A stretch of 64,000 nt of DNA from Chloroflexota bacterium (GTDB lineage Bacteria; Chloroflexota; UBA11872; VXOZ01), in contig JAPPLM010000007.1 of NCBI GenBank assembly GCA_028874195.1, positions 1 through 64,000 on the forward strand, written 5' to 3'. Positions 36,322 through 43,557 of the stretch are shown piece by piece. The translations under genes and the position numbers were made by a program. Position 1 is the first letter of the stretch; every line of letters begins with the position of its first letter. Under the pieces are notes generated by a model, which searched no databases, was not told where the DNA came from, and worked only from the letters and a program-made list of their open reading frames with translations.

Positions 36322-36975
36322 TCACGAAGTATCCAAGAAAGCGGCAACAGTTTCCCAGACTGCGGCGGCTACGTCATCAACCGAGCCTTGCGCGTCAACC
36401 AGCCGCCAGCGGTCGGGATCAGCTTGGGCTAAGGCGTGGTAGCCTTCGGCCACCTGCTGATGAAACGCCGTGTCAAAAAGGTCCATACGGTTGGTCGGTT
36501 CCTCTGCGTTTCTGGCGGCCCTAAACCGTCGCTGGAGACCGACCTCCGCGGGCAGGTCGAGCAGAATCGTCAGGTGCGGCACGAGGCCGCTGGTCGCAAA
36601 TTGGTTGATTGCCCGCAAGGTTGCTAAGTCCTGACCGCGAGCATAGCCCTGATACGCAAAGGTCGAATCGCTGTAGCGGTCGCAAAGGACCACTTGCCCG
36701 GCATCAAGGGCTGGCCGGATAACCTCATGGACAAGCTGCGCGCGGGCGGCGCACATAAGCAGCGCCTCGGTATGGGGATGGATTTCGTTGTTTCGTTGAT
36801 CCAGCACCACGGCGCGAATGCGGTCGCTGATAGGCGTGCCGCCGGGCTCGCGGGTGGTTACCACCGTACGTCCGGCGTACCGCAAACGGTCGGCCAGCCG
36901 CTCTACCTGCGTGGTCTTGCCGGAACCCTCAACGCCCTCGAGTGTTATGAAAGTGCCCTGTCGTGTGGTCGCCAT
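36322..36975 (-). CDS. tmk: Thymidylate kinase
   Basis: Tmk phosphorylates dTMP to dTDP with ATP in the cytoplasm. The 217-residue protein has Walker A GVEGSGKTTQ near the N-terminus, the TREPGG motif, the DR(Y/H) motif in LCDRYSDSTFAYQG, and a lid region near RRFRAARNAEEPTNRMD. The start was set at the ATG at 36975 (MATTRQGTFITLEG). Upstream in-frame sequence to 37095 is an interspersed repeat (TCATTCCGAG type) and should not be counted as coding. Its length matches bacterial Tmk. Confidence 0.93.
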   Translation of the reverse strand: MATTRQGTFITLEGVEGSGKTTQVERLADRLRYAGRTVVTTREPGGTPISDRIRAVVLDQRNNEIHPHTEALLMCAARAQLVHEVIRPALDAGQVVLCDRYSDSTFAYQGYARGQDLATLRAINQFATSGLVPHLTILLDLPAEVGLQRRFRAARNAEEPTNRMDLFDTAFHQQVAEGYHALAQADPDRWRLVDAQGSVDDVAAAVWETVAAFLDTS

Positions 36976-37112
36976 GCGGTCTCCAACCCACATTCTCTTT
37001 GCATTGTCATTCCGAGCGTAGCGTCGAACGGTGTTCGCGGAATCTAGAATGCCAGCAATGGAGATTCCTCGTCGCCTTGCTCCTCGGAATGACATGAAAC
37101 GGACGCCTTTCG
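36976..37112. repeat. Short gap with TCATTCCGAG-type repeat pair
   Basis: Between tmk and the phosphohexomutase gene lies a repeat of the form TCATTCCGAGCGTAGCGTCGAACGG...GCGGAATCT, closed by a reverse half GATTCCTCGTCGCC...GGAATGACA, at about 37006-37095. Confidence 0.7.
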
Positions 37113-38546
37113 CTACACCCCCGCCAGCGCCCGCGCGGCTTGGATGAGGGCTTGCACACGCGCTTCGCTATCCGCCTCGGCGTAGATGCGCATGATGGGC
37201 TCCGTGCCGGAGAAGCGCACGCAGACCCACGCGCCATCGTGCAGTGCATAGTAAAACCCATCCTGGGCGCGGCTTTCAACGACCTCGCTGTTCGCCAGTT
37301 TCGTCGGCTCGTGGGCCTGGATGCGCGCCGTGATGTTTGCGCGCTCTTCCTGCGGAAAGTCCAGGTCGAGCCGGTCGTAGTAATGCGGTCCTACTAGGCT
37401 GAAGAGGTGTTCCACCAGCTCCGAGGGCGTGCGTCCGGATTGCACCACGTAGTCCAGCAGGAAGAGTCCCGCCAGGATGCCGTCACGCTCGGGCACGTGG
37501 CCGCGAAAGGCGTAGCCGCCGCTTTCCTCACCACCCAAGAGCGCGTCGGTCTCCAGCATCTTGGGGGCCACGTATTTGAAGCCCACCGGCGTTTCGTGCA
37601 CCGGCACGTTGAAGCGCTCGCCAAGGCGGGTGAGCATGGTGCTGGAGGTGAACGTCTTCACAATCGGCCCGCGCTGATTGCGCACTTCCAGCAGATAGAG
37701 CGCCAGCAGTGACATGACCGTGAGTTGGTTCAGGAAGCCGCCTTTTTCGTCGCATGCGCCGAGGCGGTCGGCGTCGCCATCGGTTGCAAGCCCCAACTGC
37801 GCCCCCATCCTGGGCACAAGGCCGCAGAGGTCCTGCAGGTTGGCGGGAATCGGCTCCGGGTTGTGCAAATCAGGAAACATGGGGTTGCGCTCGTTGTGGA
37901 GATCGTAGACCCGCAGCGAGCCGCCTTGGAGGATGTTGCTGAACCAGTCGCGGCCGGCCCCGTACATGACGTCTACCACCAGCGTGCCTTCCCACGCGCG
38001 CAGCCCTTCGAGATCGAGCAGCCGACCTATGTGCCTCAAGTACGAGAGGGCAGGGTCGAACCGTACGCATAAGCCCTGTTGCTCGGCTTGGGCGACGGGC
38101 AGCGAACGCACGTCACGCGGCTGCAGCGTGCCAAGGAGTTGCTCGATTTCGGCTAATTCCTCCGGTGGTGTGGCGCCGCCGTACCCCGACCGCACCTTGT
38201 ATCCTTGATAATCAAACGGATTGTGGCTCGCCGTGAGCGTGATGCCGCCGCCGGCTTGGCGGTTGACGATGGCGTGGGCGAAGACCGGCGTGGGCGTAGG
38301 CACAGCGGTGAGCGCAACGGGAATGCCGTTGCCGGCCAGCACTTCCACTGCCGCCGTCGCGAACATCTCAGCGTTGAAGCGGGTGTCGTAGGCCACCACA
38401 AACCCGCGCTCGGCCTCCGCCGGATGCACTTTCTGCCAGTATTGCGCAACCGCCTGCGTAAGCAAGCGCACGTTGGCGACGGTATAGTCGGCGCCGATGA
38501 TGGCGCGCCAGCCGTCGGTGCCGAACTTGATCGGTGCTGGTTCCAT
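37113..38546 (-). CDS. Phosphoglucomutase/phosphomannomutase family protein
   Basis: This alpha-D-phosphohexomutase of 477 residues interconverts hexose 1- and 6-phosphates. The active-site phosphoserine loop is TLTASHNPFDYQGYK at about residue 105. The metal-binding loop DGDADRLG is at about 240-250, the sugar-binding loop GGEESGGYAF at about 320, and the C-terminal phosphate loop RFSGTEPIMRIYAE. The start at 38546 (MEPAPIKFGTDGWRA) is where homology begins; an upstream open extension lacks it. Glucose versus mannose specificity is not resolved by eye. It could supply sugar-1-phosphate for nucleotide-sugar synthesis, together with the epimerase/reductase at 38958. Confidence 0.92.
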   Translation of the reverse strand: MEPAPIKFGTDGWRAIIGADYTVANVRLLTQAVAQYWQKVHPAEAERGFVVAYDTRFNAEMFATAAVEVLAGNGIPVALTAVPTPTPVFAHAIVNRQAGGGITLTASHNPFDYQGYKVRSGYGGATPPEELAEIEQLLGTLQPRDVRSLPVAQAEQQGLCVRFDPALSYLRHIGRLLDLEGLRAWEGTLVVDVMYGAGRDWFSNILQGGSLRVYDLHNERNPMFPDLHNPEPIPANLQDLCGLVPRMGAQLGLATDGDADRLGACDEKGGFLNQLTVMSLLALYLLEVRNQRGPIVKTFTSSTMLTRLGERFNVPVHETPVGFKYVAPKMLETDALLGGEESGGYAFRGHVPERDGILAGLFLLDYVVQSGRTPSELVEHLFSLVGPHYYDRLDLDFPQEERANITARIQAHEPTKLANSEVVESRAQDGFYYALHDGAWVCVRFSGTEPIMRIYAEADSEARVQALIQAARALAGV

Positions 38547-38957
38547 TGTGAACTGGTTGCTCCTTGTCAGTGGCGCAGTGCACTTTCCAGGGTGCTGCGG
38601 TAGTGCCCGCGAGTACCCTTTCACCTCAATGGTACACCGCTGAGGATTCGCCCTCACCTCCGTATCATGTCGCTACGCTGTATCGAGGACGGGGCAGACT
38701 CTAGTTCTCTCTCCTCCTGGAGACCTTTGCGAAACCCTCACCGAAGCGAGATTGTTCCCTCTCTCATCAAGGGAGAGGGCTAGGGTGAGGGTGAATCTGC
38801 TCTGGTCTAGCCCCATTTCGTTGGTTTGTCTCCCTAATTGGAAGCCTAATACGGGATTGGAACCTGATCTACAAGAATTCTCTTCACCCCGACGCTCTCC
38901 CCAGAAGAGGGAACAAGCACGGAACTCGGTAATTCGCCAAGACCAGGTTGCACAGTG
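38547..38957. repeat. Gap with a GGGAGAGGG-type repeat
   Basis: One repeat CCCTCTCTCATCAAGGGAGAGGG...GTGAGGGTG lies at 38755-38791. The rest has no recognisable gene or regulatory site. Confidence 0.65.
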
Positions 38958-39920
38958 CTAGGAAGCGGCACGCACCTGGTCCCGCCAGTAGTTGAGGGTG
39001 TCTTCCAGTGTCTGCTCCAGGGGAATGGCGGCGTGCCAGCCGGTCTGCTCCTGGAATGCGCGCGGGTCCGACTGCAACACCGGCAAGTCGCCCGGGCGCA
39101 AGAGCGCCGGATCGCTCTCCACCTGTATGTCTACGTGCGCCAGCTTTAGCATGATCTGCAGCATCTCATCTATCGACCGCGCCGTGCCGGAGCCGATGAC
39201 ATACACCGCGCCGGGTGTTCCCCTCTCCAGCGCGAGCCAATAGGCCCGGGCCACGTCGCGCACGTCGGTGAAATCGCGTTTTGCGCTCATGTTGCCCACT
39301 TGCAACACCGGCGGGGCCAGTCCCGCCTCCATGCGTGCAATCTCCCGCGCAAAGCGGGCGATGACGTAGTCCGGCGCTTGGCGGGGTCCGATGTGGTTGA
39401 ACGGCCGCACCCGTATAATGGGAAACTCGTGACTCTGCCAGTACTGCAACGCCAGCATGTCCTGCCCCACCTTGCTCACCGCGTACGGGTCGGCGGGACG
39501 AAAAGGCGTTGATTCGTTTACGGGAAGGTCACGTTCTTCCACCATGCCATAGACGTGGCTTGAACTCACCACCAGCAGCCGCGCCTGGGGCGCGTGCTCC
39601 TGCATTGCCAGGATGACGTTCAGTTGACCCAGAATATTGGTGGAAAGAGTCTCGGCGGGATTACCCCACGCGGTCGGCACGTGCGCCTGGGCCGCCAGAT
39701 GGAAGATCCAATCCGGCGCAATGTCGGCAAGAGCGCTCCGCGTGCCGGCCTCGTCGGTGATGTTTGCCGCGTAAAGCTGAATGCCCTCGCCAAGATGCGC
39801 AAGATGCGGATGGGGCGCTGGCGTGTGCGCCAGGCCCCACACCTCGGCCCCCTGTGCCAGGCACACATCCGCCAAGTGGCTGCCCGCAAAGCCGGTAATG
39901 CCAGTGATGAGTACGCGCAT
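38958..39920 (-). CDS. NAD-dependent epimerase/dehydratase, Rmd-like
   Basis: This extended SDR enzyme of 320 residues acts on nucleotide sugars. The N-terminal Gly motif is TGITGFAGSHLA, the active-site Ser is in VVSSSHVYG, and the catalytic Tyr/Lys are in YAVSKVGQD. The block FNHIGPRQAPDYVIARFARE and NMSAKRDFTDVRDVARAY are very like GDP-4-keto-6-deoxymannose reductase (Rmd) and GDP-mannose 4,6-dehydratase relatives. The start at 39920 (MRVLITG) is where the Rossmann fold begins; the upstream extension is repeat. It fits a deoxyhexose pathway for surface glycans with the phosphohexomutase next to it. Confidence 0.88.
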   Translation of the reverse strand: MRVLITGITGFAGSHLADVCLAQGAEVWGLAHTPAPHPHLAHLGEGIQLYAANITDEAGTRSALADIAPDWIFHLAAQAHVPTAWGNPAETLSTNILGQLNVILAMQEHAPQARLLVVSSSHVYGMVEERDLPVNESTPFRPADPYAVSKVGQDMLALQYWQSHEFPIIRVRPFNHIGPRQAPDYVIARFAREIARMEAGLAPPVLQVGNMSAKRDFTDVRDVARAYWLALERGTPGAVYVIGSGTARSIDEMLQIMLKLAHVDIQVESDPALLRPGDLPVLQSDPRAFQEQTGWHAAIPLEQTLEDTLNYWRDQVRAAS

Positions 39921-40284
39921 GGGGAGCGGTTTCTCGCATCGTCGCAGGTAGCGCAGGTTTGTAACCTGCGCCGCACGGTAAGTTCTAGCGGGGATTATAC
40001 GCGGCTCTCCTCGGCCCCGGCAACCGCACAGTGAGTTACGGTGAGAGCGCATGGCACGAAGCGCACGTGACGGCCCGCCCTCATTCTGTGCGCAGGTTTG
40101 AAACCTGCTTCTGCTGGACGGTCAATCCTTGTGTGCTTTCTCTCTCATGCAGCGACGTTGGAGATATGCCCTGTGCTGCTCACCCGGCGGGGGACAAGCC
40201 CCCGCGCTACTTTAATGCGACAACATTGACCACAGGGGTTGCCTCTACCGTCAATGGATGAGATAGCGCTGCGCATCCGGATGG
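39921..40284. repeat. Gap with GCAGGTTTGTAACCTGC repeats and a GGGGGACAAGCCCCC repeat
   Basis: Two short palindromes, GCGCAGGTTTGTAACCTGCGC (39951-39971) and GCAGGTTTGAAACCTGC (40092-40108), form a small family of their own. A GCGGGGGACAAGCCCCCGC copy lies at 40187-40210. No gene is seen. Confidence 0.75.
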
Positions 40285-42069
40285 TCACAGCCGCTGTGCC
40301 TCGTAGAGGTCTTGGAAGAGGCCCGGTTGCGCCAGCAATTCTTGGGGAGTGCCCTCTTGGACCAGCCTCCCCTCGTCGAGGACCAGGATTTTGTCTGCCT
40401 TCATTACGGTGACTAACCGGTGCGCCACCACGAGGGTAGTACGCCCCTGCCGGGCGCGCTCTAGCGCGGCACGAATCTCGCGTTCGATTAGCGAGTCTAA
40501 GGCGGATGTTGCCTCATCCAATAAAAGGATGTGGGGTTCTTCGAGAATAGCCCGACACAGCGATAGTCGTTGGCGTTCGCCGCCGGAAAGCGCCAGGCCG
40601 CGTTCGCCCACCGGCGTCTCGTAGCCCTCCGGCAGCGACTCGACAAAGCCATGGAATTGCGCCGCTTTGGCCGCAGCAATTAACTGCTCGCGGGGCACTC
40701 TGCGGGAAGGGTAAACGAGATTGGCGTAGATGCTGTCGTTCCAGAGAAAGACATCCTGCGGCACGAGACCGATCATCTGGCGCAGGTGCGAGAGAGGCAG
40801 CGACTCTATGTCTTTGCCGTCCACGCGAATTTCACCGGAGCGCGGCTCGTAAAAGCGCAGCAACAGGTCGATTATGGTACTCTTGCCACCGCCGCTGGGC
40901 CCCACGACGCCGACGAACGCGCCGGGCTCGATCTGAAAGGAAACGTCCTCAAGACCGAAACCCTCCCGGCCGTAATCAAAAGAGACATTGGAAAACTCGA
41001 TAGCGGCGCCCAAGCGACCGGCTTCATTCCTGGCTGCCGCGGGTGCGCTCGCGTCCGTTCGTGCTGAGCCTGTCGAAGCATGAACGGTTTGATCAACTTC
41101 GCGCGGCAGACCGAGCAGCGAGTCAATCCGCTCGGCGGCGGCTTTCGCTTGGCCGGTGGCAATGTAACCGTCCAAAATGGTCTCCAGCGCGACATAGGCA
41201 CGCGGTACATAGATGATAAAGGCTACCAAGCCGCCAATACTCAAGCGGCCGCTGATGACCTCATATGCTCCAAAGCCGTACACTAGTCCGACCCCGAAAT
41301 GCTGAATGAGGTCCATTGGCAACGTCCGAACCAGGTTGTGAAAGGTGACGGTTCTTGCCTTGATTTGCCAGTCGGCCTTGATCCATGCCAACCACCGTGC
41401 ACTTTCATAGGGCTCGGCAGTGTGGGCGCGCACAGTGCGCATGCCGGGCATCACATCTTGCAGGTAGGTCATGGCTTTATCCCTGCTCTGATGCAGTTCT
41501 CCATCCAGCCCTTCGGCATAGGCATACATGCGGCGCGCAAACAAATAAGAGATAGGAAAGATGACAAGACTGACCAACAGCAAGCGGCTATTGAGATAAA
41601 GCATCACACCCAGCGTACCCAGCAGGAGCAGTGCGTTCGTGAACATGGGTAACAACTCATTGCTCACGTACACCTCGCCAATCTCGCCGCAAATTTTCGT
41701 GACCGCACGGATGATGCGTCCGCTTGCGACCTGTTCCAGGTCTTTCATCCGCACGTACAGGACGTGGTTGAAGAGGGCCTGCCGCAGGGATTGCGAAACC
41801 GCTTCTCCAATGCCGGCGCGTAGGTAATTCTGCGCCGCCACGAGCGCCATCGCTAAGAGCGGAAAGACAATGATACCGACAAGCAGCGGAACGATGAGCG
41901 CAATGTCCCCTGCGGGAATGGCCTCATCGAAAAGGCGTTTCAAGAGCAGCGGCGAGATGAGGCTTACGCCGGTACTTACGACGACAAGCGCGACAATGCC
42001 CGCAATGAGGTGCCAATGCGCGCGTAACTGCCGCGTAACGACGTGGTAGGTCTTTTGACTAACTGCGAT
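40285..42069 (-). CDS. ABC exporter, fused membrane and ATPase domains; non-canonical start likely
   Basis: This is a half-size type IV ABC exporter (lipid, peptide or drug class). The membrane domain is followed by an ATPase with Walker A GPSGGGKST, signature LSGGERQRLSL, Walker B ILLLDEATSALD and the H-loop VVAHRL. The first canonical start is TTG at 41943, but coding similarity to the first membrane helix (HLIAGIVALVVVSTGVSLISP) continues upstream to about 42069. There AGGAGG (42082-42077) sits seven bases before ATC at 42069-42067, with no ATG, GTG or TTG in frame. I therefore place the start at that ATC, about 594 residues in all; a TTG start at 41943 would remove helix one. The linker at 41055-41087 contains an in-frame interspersed repeat. 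Confidence 0.82.
   Translation of the reverse strand: MAVSQKTYHVVTRQLRAHWHLIAGIVALVVVSTGVSLISPLLLKRLFDEAIPAGDIALIVPLLVGIIVFPLLAMALVAAQNYLRAGIGEAVSQSLRQALFNHVLYVRMKDLEQVASGRIIRAVTKICGEIGEVYVSNELLPMFTNALLLLGTLGVMLYLNSRLLLVSLVIFPISYLFARRMYAYAEGLDGELHQSRDKAMTYLQDVMPGMRTVRAHTAEPYESARWLAWIKADWQIKARTVTFHNLVRTLPMDLIQHFGVGLVYGFGAYEVISGRLSIGGLVAFIIYVPRAYVALETILDGYIATGQAKAAAERIDSLLGLPREVDQTVHASTGSARTDASAPAAARNEAGRLGAAIEFSNVSFDYGREGFGLEDVSFQIEPGAFVGVVGPSGGGKSTIIDLLLRFYEPRSGEIRVDGKDIESLPLSHLRQMIGLVPQDVFLWNDSIYANLVYPSRRVPREQLIAAAKAAQFHGFVESLPEGYETPVGERGLALSGGERQRLSLCRAILEEPHILLLDEATSALDSLIEREIRAALERARQGRTTLVVAHRLVTVMKADKILVLDEGRLVQEGTPQELLAQPGLFQDLYEAQRL
41055..41087. repeat. GAACGG-family palindrome inserted in frame in the ABC exporter gene
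   Basis: The 33-base element CCGTTCGTGCTGAG...GAAGCATGAACGG has the same sequence pattern as intergenic copies at 5921 and 43329. It adds exactly eleven codons (reading HASTGSARTDA on the gene strand) in the linker between the membrane and ATPase domains. Confidence 0.85.
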
Positions 42070-42076
42070 AGTGCAT

Positions 42077-42082
42077 CCTCCT
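42077..42082 (-). promoter_or_regulatory. Consensus ribosome binding site of the ABC exporter
   Basis: A perfect AGGAGG on the minus strand. The ATG directly abutting it is out of frame and closes after five codons (ATG CAC TAT CGC AGT TAG). The in-frame codon at proper spacing is ATC, which is the reason for proposing a rare start or a point change. Confidence 0.6.
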
Positions 42083-42736
42083 GAAGTTGCTATGGTTGCT
42101 CAGGTTAGGGAGTCCTCCTCTCTGCTAAGTTGCGTGGCCGCGAACGTGGAACGGCGACAACTCCGGCTCCGATTAGGGTGGGATCAAGGACCCAGTATTT
42201 CCATCCTCCACCGTTTTATCCCACCTCTTCCGCCTAGATTCTCTACTTCGGTCGATCTTCTCTCCCCCGATCTATTCCGTCTTCTCCTCTTCACAACAAC
42301 ATAGTGCCTAGAGCGCGCCCGCCATTAATGCCCCTCTTTCACCCTCTCCCTTGATGGGAAGGGCCAGGGTGAGGGTGACTCCGCTTCTCCGGCATCTTCA
42401 CACCCCACTTCCCCGCCTCTGGATTCCGGCTTCCGCCGGAATGACGGACTCTCGCGCTTGTCCCTCTAAAGCTGCGCTTTCCCTCTCTCCCTTGATGGGT
42501 GAGGGTGATCCGCGATGGGCAGGTCCTATAGACTACCCAGAAATTGAGAGCGTACTGGCTGCACGGACAGGTGCGTCGTCCACAAAACAGCTAGTATACG
42601 CGCCACAGAAACTTCGTAAAGAATCTGCCAAGATCACCCCCTTTGGGCGGCAAATGTGCCCGCGTACCGTCAAGGTGGTATACTATTAACACGAATGAGA
42701 CAGGCTTCCTTGGCGTTTGCTACTGAGATGAAATAG
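42083..42736. repeat. Long intergenic gap with repeats and an inverted repeat
   Basis: No convincing gene. An 8-base inverted repeat GGTGGGAT/ATCCCACC (42177-42184 and 42218-42225) encloses 33 bases and lies upstream of the ABC exporter. GGGAGAGGG-type repeats lie at 42336-42377 and 42481-42507, and GATTCCGGCTTCCGCCGGAATGACGGA at 42418-42448. From about 42530 the sequence becomes AT-richer without repeats, and TATACT at 42679-42684 could be a -10 element for a short transcript running into the hairpin at 42737. Confidence 0.55.
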
Positions 42737-42769
42737 AAAGACACCCGGGTCCGTAGCCCGGGTGTCTTT
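42737..42769. terminator. Strong bidirectional-looking terminator hairpin
   Basis: AAAGACACCCGGG and CCCGGGTGTCTTT form perfect 13-base arms around a 7-base loop (TCCGTAG), followed by T on the plus strand. It lies 42 bases beyond the stop of the nucleotidyltransferase gene, which it could terminate on the minus strand (the U-tract there is interrupted), and it ends any plus-strand transcript from the gap to its left. Confidence 0.75.
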
Positions 42770-42810
42770 TCGTTCAACTTGAGACAGCGTGTCCGGAAGT
42801 CAATTATCAA

Positions 42811-43155
42811 TCAGGAACGGGAGCCAGCTGCCACCTCTTCCCGCAATTCAGCATACACGGCGTCGGCCAGCACGCGGTCTCTCATGTGGGGCTTGATGCT
42901 GCGAAAGGTCGTAACGTCCACCTTGCGCCCAAAGAGATCCTCCAAGTAGAAGCAGAGGTCCATGTAGCCTTCCAGCGTCAGGAACGAGTCGGCCAGTTCT
43001 ACCAGCACGTCCACATCACTCTGCGGCGTGGCTTCATCCCGCGCCACCGATCCATAGAGTGCAATCTTCTTGACGCCGAGACGCCTTAGCTGCCGACCAT
43101 TCTTTTCAAGCGTGTGTAACGCGCTTTCTCGTGTAAGTCTTTTTGAAGACTCCAT
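42811..43155 (-). CDS. MNT-type minimal nucleotidyltransferase
   Basis: This is a 114-residue protein of the minimal nucleotidyltransferase family (MntA antitoxin type). The catalytic motif GSVARDEATPQSDVDVLVE has the GS...SDxD pattern, and a third acidic residue lies in RKVDVTTF. In MNT-HEPN pairs such proteins AMPylate and block a HEPN ribonuclease; no HEPN gene is adjacent here, so it is an orphan or has another role. The start at 43155 (MESSKRLT) was chosen because upstream in-frame sequence lacks family likeness. A strong hairpin follows the gene. Confidence 0.85.
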   Translation of the reverse strand: MESSKRLTRESALHTLEKNGRQLRRLGVKKIALYGSVARDEATPQSDVDVLVELADSFLTLEGYMDLCFYLEDLFGRKVDVTTFRSIKPHMRDRVLADAVYAELREEVAAGSRS

Positions 43156-43557
43156 TGTAAAATCCCATATCCTGCACCGTGGAAAGAAGGGCGCAAGTCT
43201 GTCCTTCATTACTCTGAAAACAGCGCGAACAAGCCGTTCGCCCCCGTATCGAGTACGGGGCAGGCTCTGAGCATCGTCGAAGGGTGAACGGCGGAGGTAG
43301 CGGGTAGCAACTCCGCACTCTATTCTCTCCGTTCATGCTTCGACCAGGGCTTCATGAAGCCCAGGCTTCGTGAAGCCCACTCAGCACGAACGGAGAGATG
43401 TGCTATTACTTTCATTCTCTTGTATAGCCGGCAGACGACCATGGTGAATCCTGCGCAGTGTCTCGAACGCAGTTCGGAACAGGAATCCATCTTATCCGCC
43501 AAAGATAGACTCCCGCTTTCGCGGGAGTGACGATTCTGCAGTCAGCCTGCGCTAGCC
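43156..43557. repeat. Gap with large GAACGG-family repeats
   Basis: It holds CCGTTCGCCCCCGTATCGAGTACGGGG...GTGAACGGCGG (43234-43293), CCGTTCATGCTTCGACCAGGG...CAGCACGAACGG with nested AGGCTTC/GAAGCC arms (43329-43393), and ACTCCCGCTTTCGCGGGAGTGAC (43504-43532). No gene is seen. Confidence 0.75.

Noticed and set aside
42100-42300. T-box riboswitch upstream of the ABC exporter
   Set aside because: GTGGAAC-like text occurs, but the conserved TGGNACC antiterminator sequence, AG box and terminator are missing.
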